In this document: one piece after another, positions 1 to 8,000 of the stretch
Numbering within the stretch: the first letter of the stretch is position 1
Layout: each line of letters opens with the position of its first letter
NCBI GenBank assembly: GCA_016710965.1
Contig: JADJTW010000008.1
Coordinates: 62,001 to 126,000 of the forward strand
Length of the DNA stretch: 64,000 nucleotides
Direction: 5' to 3'
Source: Flavobacteriales bacterium
GTDB lineage: Bacteria; Bacteroidota; Bacteroidia; Flavobacteriales_F; PHOS-HE28
Program-made: the position numbers and the translations under genes
The notes under the pieces: generated by a model
Seen by the model: only the letters and a program-made list of their open reading frames with translations
Told to the model about the DNA's origin: nothing
Databases searched by the model: none

Positions 1-668
1 TCGCCCTCGGCGAGTGCAATTTCAGCGATCATGGCGCCAATCGCCTTGGAGCATCAGCGCTCATGCAAGGATTGGCCGACGGCTACTTCGTGATCCCGTA
101 CACCGTGGGCGATTACCTCGCCGATGACATCCGCACCGGACCGATCGACACCAAGCGTCCGGAGTTCGATGCTGCGGAGAAGGAGCAGAAGGACCGCATC
201 AACCACTTCCTCAACAACAAGGGCACGAAGCCCGTCGATGACTTCCACCGCCGCTTGGGCAAGGTCATGTGGGACAAGTGCGGCATGGCGCGCAACGAGC
301 AAGGGCTGAAGGAAGCGATACAAGAGATCCGCCAGATCCGTGAGGAGTTCTATCGCGACGTGCGCGTTCCCGGCAAAGCGAACGAGTTCAACCAGGAACT
401 GGAAAAGGCCGGTCGCGTGGCCGACTTCCTGGAACTAGGCGAACTGATGTGCATTGATGCACTCAACCGGAACGAAAGCTGTGGCGGCCACTTCCGAGAG
501 GAATTCGCGGAGACCGACGGCCCACAGCAGGGTGAGGCAAAGCGCGATGACGCCAACTACGCATACGTCGCGGCCTGGGAATGGACCGGTGATGCTGGCA
601 AGGCGCAATTGCACAAGGAGGCGCTGGAATTCAACGAAGTGAAACTGACGCAGAGGAGTTACAAGTAA
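1..668 (+). CDS. sdhA: Succinate dehydrogenase flavoprotein subunit, C-terminal part (partial at window start)
   Basis: This is the end of the FAD-bearing subunit of complex II (succinate to fumarate, electrons passed to SdhB). The frame is open from base 3 and reads a typical SdhA segment (ALGECNFSDHGANRLGASAL) before the first internal Met at 63, so the gene starts upstream of the window. The remainder has the helical C-terminal domain of the family, with the acidic/aromatic GGHFREEF segment that follows the ligand domain in Bacteroidota-type enzymes. sdhB lies downstream, but a four-helix-bundle gene in an inverted repeat separates the two. Confidence is high because the signature segments and the sdhB neighbour agree. 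Confidence 0.95.
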   Translation, partial: ALGECNFSDHGANRLGASALMQGLADGYFVIPYTVGDYLADDIRTGPIDTKRPEFDAAEKEQKDRINHFLNNKGTKPVDDFHRRLGKVMWDKCGMARNEQGLKEAIQEIRQIREEFYRDVRVPGKANEFNQELEKAGRVADFLELGELMCIDALNRNESCGGHFREEFAETDGPQQGEAKRDDANYAYVAAWEWTGDAGKAQLHKEALEFNEVKLTQRSYK

Positions 669-671
669 GAT

Positions 672-706
672 GGTGAGGGAGGCAAGGGAGGAAAAGGAGG
701 TAATGG
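672..706 (+). repeat. Purine-rich inverted repeat, left arm
   Basis: A run of GGGAGG/AAGGGAGG units between sdhA and the four-helix-bundle gene. Bases 672-700 match the reverse complement of 1206-1234 at 25 of 29 positions by direct comparison. The two arms therefore form an inverted repeat around the inserted gene. The arm ends in GGAGGTAATG, which gives a strong Shine-Dalgarno site in front of a short leader frame. Confidence 0.8.
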
Positions 707-729
707 AAGCCATCGAAAAGCAGCCATGA
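703..729 (+). CDS. Possible 8-codon leader minicistron ahead of the four-helix-bundle gene
   Basis: ATG at 703 lies just after GGAGG from the repeat arm and reads MEAIEKQP before TGA at 727-729. That stop overlaps the ATG at 726 of the next frame as ATGA. Such an overlap could couple translation of the downstream gene to ribosomes loaded at the repeat. The frame is very short and may be fortuitous. What is directly seen is the strong ribosome-binding sequence and the overlap; a function is inference. Confidence 0.3.
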   Translation: MEAIEKQP

Positions 730-1190
730 ACACAACCAACGACCCGCCGGTCAGGGACTGGAATATTGAAGGTCATTTTGAGTTGGGCGACTCCATCTCC
801 GTGGTCGCGGAGCCTGATGGGAAGATGGTCTCCGGGTTCAAAGACCTCTGGGTATGGAAGCAGGGCATGGTGCTGACGAACAAGGTGTACGCCTTGACCC
901 GAAAGTTCCCCAAGGATGAGATGTATGGGTTGACTTCGCAATTACGGCGTGCGTCTGTATCCGTCCCATCGAATGTGGCTGAGGGCTGGGCGCGCAACCG
1001 AACAGGCTTCTTCCAGATCGGGTTGACCTATGCTCGAGGCTCCGTAGCTGAGATCGAAACGCAACTTCTGATCGCCATCGATCAGCAATACATAACAACA
1101 CAAGAGTCACAGCCGATCATCGACTTGCTCAATGGGCTGAGTTCGGCGCTCCTCAACTTCATAACCAAGCTCGATGCGAAGAAGCGCTGA
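726..1190 (+). CDS. Four-helix bundle protein (S23 / 23S rRNA intervening-sequence family)
   Basis: The core from about residue 34 to 150 reads GFKDLWVWKQGMVLTNKVY, then FPKDEMYGLTSQLRRASVSV, PSNVAEGWAR and ARGSVAEIETQL. These are the hallmark segments of the four-helix-bundle family first known from spirochaete 23S rRNA intervening sequences. Related Avd-like proteins accompany diversity-generating retroelements, but no reverse transcriptase is seen here. The family's molecular role is unsettled. The start could be 726 (coupled to the leader frame) or Met34 at 825, where family similarity begins; residues 1-33 match nothing I recognise. The gene splits the sdhA-sdhB pair and is enclosed by a purine-rich inverted repeat, so it looks like a small inserted unit. 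Confidence 0.85.
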   Translation: MNTTNDPPVRDWNIEGHFELGDSISVVAEPDGKMVSGFKDLWVWKQGMVLTNKVYALTRKFPKDEMYGLTSQLRRASVSVPSNVAEGWARNRTGFFQIGLTYARGSVAEIETQLLIAIDQQYITTQESQPIIDLLNGLSSALLNFITKLDAKKR

Positions 1191-1195
1191 GGCGA

Positions 1196-1234
1196 CCCTC
1201 CCTCGCTTCCTTCTCCTCCCTTACCTCCCTTACC
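1196..1234 (-). repeat. Purine-rich inverted repeat, right arm
   Basis: The pyrimidine-rich mirror of the arm at 672-706. It ends one base before the sdhB start codon at 1236. On the mRNA it is CU-rich (repeated CCUCCC), so sdhB has no purine-rich Shine-Dalgarno sequence. The element could also pair with the left arm in a read-through transcript. Confidence 0.8.
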
Positions 1235-1235
1235 A

Positions 1236-1985
1236 ATGAAACTGAATCTGAAGATCTGGCGCCAGAAGGGTCCGAACGACAAAGGCAAGATCGTCGACTA
1301 TCCAGTGAGCGACGTGTCCGAGGACATGAGCTTCCTCGAAATGCTCGACGTGTTGAACGATGACCTCGTGCGCAAGGGCGAGGATCCCATTGCCTTCGAT
1401 CACGATTGCCGCGAAGGCATCTGTGGGTCATGCAGTCTCTTCATCAACGGCGAAGCGCATGGTCCGGGCAAGGGCATCACCACATGCCAGTTGCACATGC
1501 GCCGCTTCAAGGATGGCGATACCATCCATGTGGAGCCATGGCGCAGTGCGGCGTTTCCCGTGATCAGGGACCTCGCCGTAAGTCGCGCGGCCTTCGATCG
1601 CATCCAGGCCGCCGGCGGATTCGTGAGCGTGAACACCAGCGGCAACCTCGTCGATGGGAATGCAGTGCCCATCCCGAAGGACGATGCCGACAAGGCCTTC
1701 GATGCCGCAACGTGCATCGGTTGCGGTGCCTGCGTGGCCACCTGCCCGAACGGAAGCGCGATGTTGTTCACCGCGGCGAAAGTCTCACAGCTCTCGCTGT
1801 TTCCTCAAGGCAAACCCGAGCGCAAGCGTCGCGCGCTGGCCATGGTGGAGCAGATGGACAAGGAAGGCTTTGGCAATTGCAGCAACACGGGTGCCTGCGA
1901 GATCGAGTGCCCAAAGAACATCAGCCTCGAACACATCGCGCGGTTGAACAGGGAGTACCTGGCGGCGACGGTGACGAAGGAGTGA
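1236..1985 (+). CDS. sdhB: Succinate dehydrogenase / fumarate reductase iron-sulfur subunit
   Basis: 249 residues, the normal length for SdhB. The N-terminal ferredoxin domain has the [2Fe-2S] ligand set CREGICGSC near residues 58-66, with a further Cys in TTCQLHMR. The C-terminal domain has CIGCGACVATCP and, later, CSNTGACEIECPKNI, which supply the [4Fe-4S] and [3Fe-4S] clusters. It passes electrons from SdhA FAD to the membrane anchor. The start is the only ATG that fits the family N-terminus, and it directly abuts the right repeat arm. Translation initiation must therefore work without a usual upstream purine stretch, which is not rare in Bacteroidota. Confidence 0.95.
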   Translation: MKLNLKIWRQKGPNDKGKIVDYPVSDVSEDMSFLEMLDVLNDDLVRKGEDPIAFDHDCREGICGSCSLFINGEAHGPGKGITTCQLHMRRFKDGDTIHVEPWRSAAFPVIRDLAVSRAAFDRIQAAGGFVSVNTSGNLVDGNAVPIPKDDADKAFDAATCIGCGACVATCPNGSAMLFTAAKVSQLSLFPQGKPERKRRALAMVEQMDKEGFGNCSNTGACEIECPKNISLEHIARLNREYLAATVTKE

Positions 1986-1998
1986 TATGACCCCATAG

Positions 1999-2319
1999 AT
2001 GAAGCGAGTGTTTGTTAGCTACCTCGTTTCTGGTGTGGCCGTTTTGATCGGCTATGAGACGTTCCGATGGTCTGTGGACCAAAGGAGCCTGATCTGGTTG
2101 TTCCTGCCAATCGTGCTGATACTATTTCTTGCGTTTGTTTTGGTCTATTTGCTCTCTCGTCGCTTTGCCTTGACAAACCACGGCTCAACTAAGCTCAATG
2201 TCGGACAGGTAGATCGTTGGTTTCTTGGAGGTGGGCTTGTGTTGAACTCTTTGCTGCTGCTGTGGATGATCATCGAGCATGTATCCTTCGTTCAGGGATT
2301 CAAGGACATTGACCTTTGA
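1999..2319 (+). CDS. Small membrane protein of unknown function (106 aa)
   Basis: Three hydrophobic segments are visible, near residues 7-23, 32-53 and 74-92, with a short positively charged loop (SRRFALTN) between the second and third. No family is recognised. It starts 13 bases after sdhB in the same direction, but its plainer, more AT-rich codon use differs from the flanking genes. It could be a late addition downstream of the sdh operon. Coding is supported by the clear membrane pattern, ATG start and stop just before the next element. Confidence 0.55.
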   Translation: MKRVFVSYLVSGVAVLIGYETFRWSVDQRSLIWLFLPIVLILFLAFVLVYLLSRRFALTNHGSTKLNVGQVDRWFLGGGLVLNSLLLLWMIIEHVSFVQGFKDIDL

Positions 2320-2331
2320 TGTGTGCGGATA

Positions 2332-2475
2332 ATGAAGAGCAAACTCCCCCACGTCGGCACCACCATCTTCACGGTGATGAGCAAGTTGAACGAAGTGAGA
2401 CGCGAAGCGGGGCTGGCGGCCGAATGCGGCGCGATCAACCTCATTCAGGGCTTTACCTTTGGTCCATGCGTTTAA
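2332..2475 (+). pseudogene. Decayed duplicate of the 5' end of the downstream aminotransferase gene
   Basis: Bases 2338-2454 repeat bases 3134-3223 of the intact aminotransferase. The first 51 bases are identical and 35 of the next 39 match. The copy carries an extra in-frame 27-base insert (2389-2415). It reads MKSKLPHVGTTIFTVMSKL, then the insert, then AAECGAINLIQGF, and stops after 47 codons at TAA 2473-2475. The antitoxin start at 2466 lies inside its last codons. The simplest view is that an MNT-HEPN module landed in, or recombined with, this gene start and the working gene kept a second copy of its 5' end. Confidence 0.8.
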
Positions 2476-2768
2476 CGCCTCAAGAGCTCGACGGTTTGCG
2501 CGCCTACTTCGCTACGAAGCCGGTGGTGAACGCATACCTCTTCGGTTCGTTCGCACGGGGCGAGGCCGATGAGAAGAGCGACGTGGACATCTTGGTGGAT
2601 CTGGATCGATCGGTGCCTTTCGGCCTGGGCTTCTTCGGCATGATCGGCGACCTGCAGGAATTGCTGGGCCGTCAAGTGGACGTCGTCACGCGGGAGGCGT
2701 TGTCCCCGCACGTGGAGCCTTATGTGAAGCGCGACCTATTGTCCATCTATGCGCGACCGGCTCGGTGA
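2466..2768 (+). CDS. mntA: MNT-domain antitoxin (minimal nucleotidyltransferase)
   Basis: 100 residues. The motif G27-S28, ten residues, then D39-V-D41 (GSFARGE...SDVDILVDLD) is the GSx10DxD signature of minimal nucleotidyltransferases. In type VII MntA-HepT systems the MNT partner adds AMP to a tyrosine of the HEPN toxin and so neutralises it. An open frame extends upstream to 2316, but those codons read through the aminotransferase duplicate and are not family-like, so ATG 2466 is preferred. The stop overlaps the hepT start by 20 bases, as usual for this pair. Confidence 0.9.
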   Translation: MRLTPQELDGLRAYFATKPVVNAYLFGSFARGEADEKSDVDILVDLDRSVPFGLGFFGMIGDLQELLGRQVDVVTREALSPHVEPYVKRDLLSIYARPAR

Positions 2769-3105
2769 CCGCATTCGGGTCCAGCATATCCTGGAGGCCA
2801 TTGAGCTGGTCGAGGGCTTTATGAAGGGGCGTTCAACGGAAGACCTGTCGAACGATGCCATGCTGCGTTTCGCCGTGGTCAAGCAGTTGGAGGTCATTGG
2901 CGAAGCGACATCCCGGATCACGGAAGGAACATTGGCCATGGAGCCGTCGATTGCCTGGAAGCAGGTGGTGCTGATGCGGCATGTGCTCGTCCATGACTAC
3001 TACCGGATCGATGTGCCCACCGTCTGGAGCACGGTGACGAACGATCTTCCGTCTTTGAAGAAGGCCGTGAAGCGGTTGCTGGAGACACTTCCTCCGGCAC
3101 CATGA
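2749..3105 (+). CDS. hepT: HEPN-domain toxin (HepT / DUF86 family)
   Basis: 118 residues, all-helical in character. It carries R77-x4-H82-x-Y84 (RHVLVHDYY), the RX4HXY motif that forms the RNase site in HEPN toxins; the Tyr is the AMPylation target of the MNT partner. The conserved early segment ending in VVKQLEVIGEA is also typical. The gene overlaps mntA and ends five bases before the upstream-most ATG of the aminotransferase, so the module fits tightly between the two copies of the aminotransferase 5' end. Confidence 0.9.
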   Translation: MRDRLGDRIRVQHILEAIELVEGFMKGRSTEDLSNDAMLRFAVVKQLEVIGEATSRITEGTLAMEPSIAWKQVVLMRHVLVHDYYRIDVPTVWSTVTNDLPSLKKAVKRLLETLPPAP

Positions 3106-3109
3106 ACGC

Positions 3110-4264
3110 ATGGCGACACGAATGCCCCTGATCAGCAAACTCCCCCACGTCGGCACCACCATCTTCACGGTGATGAGCAAGTTGGCGGCCGAGTGCGGCG
3201 CCATCAACCTCAGCCAGGGCTTTCCGGATTTCCCCATTGATGACAAGCTGAGCGAGCTGGTGAACGCCGCCATGCGCGCGGGGCACAATCAATACGCGCC
3301 CATGCCCGGCCTGCCTTCGCTGCGCGAAGAGATCGGCAACAAAGTGGAACGGCTCTACGGTTTCAGGTATGATCCGGAGACGGAGATCACAGTGGCTTCC
3401 GGTGGCACGCAGGCCATCTTCACGACCGTCGGCGCGGTGGTGCATCCGGGTGATGAGGTGATCATCGTCGATCCTGCCTACGACTGTTATTCACCCACGG
3501 TTGAACTCTTCGGCGGCAAGCCGGTGCATGTGCGCTTGGGCAACGACATGAAGTTCGATGCGGATGCGGTCGCGCAAGCAATCACACCGAAGACGCGCAT
3601 GCTGATGGTCAACACGCCGCATAATCCGGCTGGCACCATCCTGCGCGATGCAGACATGAAGCGCATCGCCGATATGCTTCGCGGGACGGACATCATCCTG
3701 CTCAGCGATGAAGTGTACGAGCACCTTGTCTTCGATGGCGAGCCGCACGCTTCGGCGATCAATTATCCGGAGCTGCGCGATCGGGCCTTCGTGATCTTCA
3801 GCTTCGGCAAGGTCTTCCACACCACGGGCTGGAAAATGGGCTACGCGCTTGCGCCGAAGGACCTGATGACCGAATTCAGGAAAGTACACCAGTTCAATGT
3901 CTTCAGCGCGAACACGCCCATTCAACATGCATTGGCGGCGTACATGAAGGAGCCTTCGAACTACGAAGCCGTGCCGACCTTCTATCAGGCCAAACGCGAC
4001 CGCTTCGCCAAGGGTATGGCGAGGTCTCGGTTCAAGCTGTTGCCTTGTGAAGGCTCTTACTTCCAGACGGCGGACTACAGTGCTATCAGCCAGGAGGATG
4101 ACATGAACTTCGCACAACGCGTGACGCGCGAATTCGGCGTGGCCACCATTCCGCTGTCGCCGTTCTACAAAGAGCCGCCGAAGGACCAACGGCTGTTGCG
4201 CTTCTGCTTCGCGAAGCAGGACGCTACCTTGGATGCGGCCATCGAGAAGCTATGCAGGATCTGA
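3110..4264 (+). CDS. ybdL: PLP-dependent aminotransferase, YbdL / methionine aminotransferase type
   Basis: 384 residues, fold-type I aminotransferase. The N-terminus has the INLSQGFPDFP signature of the glutamine transaminase K / YbdL group. Later come NTPHNPAGTI, the SDEVYEHLVFDG segment, and SFGKVFHTTGWKMGY, where Lys234 should hold pyridoxal phosphate. The group transaminates methionine, glutamine or aromatic amino acids with 2-oxo acids. Either ATG 3110 or ATG 3122 could be the start, and the second better matches the duplicated copy upstream. The stop overlaps the omega-amidase start by 13 bases, the classic pairing in which the amidase hydrolyses the 2-oxo-acid amide formed by the transaminase. 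Confidence 0.9.
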   Translation: MATRMPLISKLPHVGTTIFTVMSKLAAECGAINLSQGFPDFPIDDKLSELVNAAMRAGHNQYAPMPGLPSLREEIGNKVERLYGFRYDPETEITVASGGTQAIFTTVGAVVHPGDEVIIVDPAYDCYSPTVELFGGKPVHVRLGNDMKFDADAVAQAITPKTRMLMVNTPHNPAGTILRDADMKRIADMLRGTDIILLSDEVYEHLVFDGEPHASAINYPELRDRAFVIFSFGKVFHTTGWKMGYALAPKDLMTEFRKVHQFNVFSANTPIQHALAAYMKEPSNYEAVPTFYQAKRDRFAKGMARSRFKLLPCEGSYFQTADYSAISQEDDMNFAQRVTREFGVATIPLSPFYKEPPKDQRLLRFCFAKQDATLDAAIEKLCRI

Positions 4265-5031
4265 GGGTGACGCTCGTGCAGAGCATGCTCCACTGGGAGG
4301 ATGCCGGAGCGAACCGCGCGATGTTCGGCGAGAAGCTGGCCGCGCTGAAGGGCGCGACGGATCTAATCGTGCTTCCCGAGATGTTCACCACGGGCTTCAG
4401 CATGCGCAGCCATGAACTGGCCGAGACCATGGACGGCGCGACCGTCGCATGGATGCGCGCGCAAGCGAAGTCACTGGATGCGGCGCTTTATGGCAGCGTG
4501 ATCGTCACCGAAGGTGCCAAGTATTTCAATCGCGGGCTTTTCGCTGAACCTACAGGGAAGGTCACGGTGTACGACAAGCGCCATCTCTTCCGCTTCGCGA
4601 ACGAGAACGAGCACTATGCACCGGGAACCGAACGTGTTGTTGTGGAATGGCGCGGATGGCGCATCCTATTGCAAGTGTGCTTCGATCTGCGTTTCCCGGT
4701 GTTCAGCAGGAACCGCAACGACTACGACGCGATGCTCTATGTGGCCAATTGGCCTGAAGCGCGGCGCTACCCGTGGAGCCAGCTCTTGATCGCACGAGCC
4801 ATCGAGAACCAGTGCTATGTGGTCGGGGAGAACCGTGTGGGCATGGATGGCAAGGGCATCCACTACAGCGGCGATTCAGTGGTGATCGATCCGCGCGGCC
4901 AGGTGATCGGAAGCGTGCAGCCTTCACAGGAAGGATCGGCTACCGTGGTCTTGGAACGGAGCGCCTTGGAGGACTTTCGCGCGAAATTCCCGGTGGCGCG
5001 CGACGCGGATGATTTCAGCTTGCAGCTCTAA
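4252..5031 (+). CDS. yafV: Omega-amidase (nitrilase superfamily, YafV/Nit2-like)
   Basis: 259 residues. The nitrilase Glu-Lys-Cys triad is visible: E43 in VLPEMFTTGF, K109 in VYDKRHLF and C143 in QVCFDLRFPVF. This spacing and the LPEMF/CFDLRFP wording are those of the omega-amidases that hydrolyse alpha-ketoglutaramate or alpha-ketosuccinamate. It is translationally coupled to the aminotransferase, so the two probably act as one transaminase/omega-amidase route. The gene ends four bases inside the convergent T9SS gene. Confidence 0.9.
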   Translation: MQDLRVTLVQSMLHWEDAGANRAMFGEKLAALKGATDLIVLPEMFTTGFSMRSHELAETMDGATVAWMRAQAKSLDAALYGSVIVTEGAKYFNRGLFAEPTGKVTVYDKRHLFRFANENEHYAPGTERVVVEWRGWRILLQVCFDLRFPVFSRNRNDYDAMLYVANWPEARRYPWSQLLIARAIENQCYVVGENRVGMDGKGIHYSGDSVVIDPRGQVIGSVQPSQEGSATVVLERSALEDFRAKFPVARDADDFSLQL

Positions 5032-8000
5032 CGGAGCACCTGCACGCCGCCGGACTGGGTCTGCTGGAAGCCGAGCTCGCCATCCTTGTCCGTGTAGAAC
5101 TTGTACTCGATCCGCCATACGTACATGTCGTTCTTCACGACCTCGCCCGCATAGCTGCCATCCCAACCCACCGCAGGGTCGTTGCTCTCGAACAGGAGTT
5201 CGCCCCAACGGTCGAAGATCATAAGGTGCATGGTGGCGATGCTTTTGCCCAGGGGAAGGAAGATGTCGTTCACCCCATCACCATTCGGCGTGAACGTGTT
5301 GGGGACGAAGATGGTCGCGGGGCAGTACTCGATCACGCGCGCGCTGTCCTGCGCAGCACAGTCATAGGCATTGGTGATATGCACGTAATACCAGCCGTAG
5401 GCGCTGGCCATGATCACCTGCGTGCTCTCGCCCGTGCTCCAGTCGAATCGCGAACCGTTATTGCCCGCATCGATCACCACGTACTTGGGCTCATCGTCCA
5501 GGCAGGTGTGGAACTCGTTCACTGCCATCCGCACAGGCGAAGGATTGAAATGGACTGATATGCCATCCGTGCGGGAACAGAGACCATTGCTCACGGTAAC
5601 GCTATAGGAACCCGGCTGGCCCACCGCTATGGTGCGCGTGGTGGCACCATTGCTCCATTGATAGGTGGATCCGGGATTGCCGGCATCGATCGTGAGGATA
5701 CGGCCTTCACAAAGCACAGTGTCCGGCCCGAGGTCGACGCTTGGCGGCGGGATGAAGGACACGTTCGCATCGAAGGTGGCCGAGCAGCCCGTTGGGTTGG
5801 TGATGGTGACCGTGTAGGTGGCGCTCGTTGCCACGCTGATGGATTGATCCGTGGCGTTCGTGCTCCAGAGGTAATTGCATCCTGCGTTGCCAGCATCGAG
5901 CAGAATGCTCTCTCCAACGCAATGGATGCTGTTGGCAAGGACATCCACCGGTCCCGGTACAACGGCCACCTCGATGGCATCGCTTGCAGAACAGTAACCG
6001 TTGCTCACCGTTACGCTGTATGTGCTTCCCAAGCCCACACTGATCGTCTGTGAACTGGCACCTGTGCTCCATGCATAGACGGAGCCGGGTGTTCCTGCGT
6101 CCAGCACAAGGCTCTGCCCCTGGCAGATGCTGGTATCGTTTCCGAGCGACACATTCACCGCCGGGGCAAGCGTCACATCCGCATCGAATGTGGCGCTGCA
6201 TTGCTGCGGCGTGGTCACCGTTACGGTGTAGGTCCCGCTGGAGGATGGGGTGATGGCCTGAGTAGTCGCAGTAGTGCTCCACTGATAGGTGCTCCCCGGA
6301 TTTCCTGCATCGAGCGAAGGCGGCGTACTGATGCAGGTGGTCACGTCCGCGAGCGCATCCACCGGCAACGGATTGAACTGCACGTTGATCGCATCGCTCG
6401 CGCTGCAATTGTTCGCATTGGTCACCGTGACACTGTATGTGTTGCTGGTGCCTGCGCTGATGGTCTGCGCATTCGCTCCCGTGCTCCACAGGAACGTACT
6501 GCCCGCGTTGCCCGCATTGAGCGTTTGGGGCATGCTCCCGCAGATGGAGATGTCCGCTCCGAGGTTCACCACCGGCAGTGCGAACAGGCTGACGTTGAAC
6601 GTCGTGATCGCCTGACAGCCTTGCGCATCCGTGATGGTAACGGTGTGCGGACCGCTCTGCGCCGGTACGATGGACAATGTGGTGGCGCCTGTGCTCCAAG
6701 CGTAGCTGACGCCGCTCGCGGGAGCCGTGAGGGTGGGCGGCGTGTTCGCGCAGGCGCTCGCGCTCTGGGTCGCGGGCACACCAGCGAACGCACGCGTGAT
6801 GGTCACTTGATCGCCAACGCTGCATCCTTGTTGATCCGTGACGGTGACGGTGTATGTGGCGGTAACGTCGTTCGTGATCGTAGGGGACTGGATGCTGGCC
6901 GAGTTCAAATTGCCTGCGGGTGACCAACTGTAACTGGCATTCGGCACGTTGTGCTGCACATTCAGTTGCACGCCCAATGCAGAGCAGACCGTCTGGTCCG
7001 TCCCAGCGTTGATGGTGTAGCCCGTGTTCACCACGATGGTGATGCTTGCCACGAGCTGGCAACCGGTTGCGCTATGGGTCGCTATGCAGGTGTAGATGGT
7101 GGTTTGCGCAGGCGTGGCCACCGGGTTGGCGATCGCGCTGTTGTCCAGGCCGCTGCCCGTCCAAGCATAGTCGATGCCCGATCCGCCTGTGACCGTAGCA
7201 TTCAACTGCGCGCTTTGCCCCTGGCAGAGCGTGGTGTTCGCGCTTGTCACCTGCAGGTTGAAGAGCTGGCCAACGCTGATCGTCACCTGCCCCGCAGCGG
7301 TGCAGCCTGCGGCATTCTGCGCAGTCACGTTGTAAGTGGTGGTAGCGCTCGGTGCGGCAACGGGGTTCGCTATCGTCGTGGAGCTCAACGTTCCGTTGTT
7401 CGGCGTCCACGCATAGGTGATGCCCGTGCCGCTGCTCGGTGCAGCCTGCAGTTGAGTGCCGGTAACGGAACACAGCGTCATATCAGGTGTCACGCTCAGG
7501 TTGAAGGCCGGTTCCACCTGCACGAACACGGAATCGGAGTATGCGCAGCCCGCCACGGGATCGGTGGCGGTGAGGACGTACCAGCCACTGGTCGTGGGTG
7601 TGGCGATCGGAGCGGGACCGCCTGGATTATTCAGCGTGCCCGGTTGCGACCAGGAGTATGCAGCGTATCCATTGTCGTAGCGGCCGATGAGCACCGCGTC
7701 CAGGCTCCAGTTGTCCTGTCCAGCGCCCGAGTTGGCCATCTGCTTCCACCTGAACATGGTATTGGCAGTCTGCGCAGCGGGAGGTATGATGGCGTCGATC
7801 GCGGTGAACGAAGGATAGCTGTTCTCCCCGTAGGTGGCGACGTTGTTCCAACTGAATCCATTGTTCGTGCTGTACTCCAGCACCACATGTTCTCCGGGAT
7901 CGGCATCATCGCACGGTGCCGAGCCTGTTGCGATCTTCAGGTGGAATCGCAAATGACCACCGCCGAGGGTGTTCAATCCGATCGTCTGCGCATACCGTTG

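Noticed and set aside
726..1190. Diversity-generating retroelement
   Set aside because: The protein is Avd-like, but no reverse transcriptase, template repeat or variable repeat is present nearby.
2316..2465. N-terminal extension of the MNT antitoxin
   Set aside because: These codons read through the duplicated aminotransferase start in another frame and have no match to the MNT fold; ATG 2466 is preferred.
5707..7062. 451-codon frame inside the T9SS giant, in another frame of the same strand
   Set aside because: It overlaps the Ig-like repeats, has an Arg/His/Gln-rich composition and no start or domain; a shadow of the repeated coding sequence.
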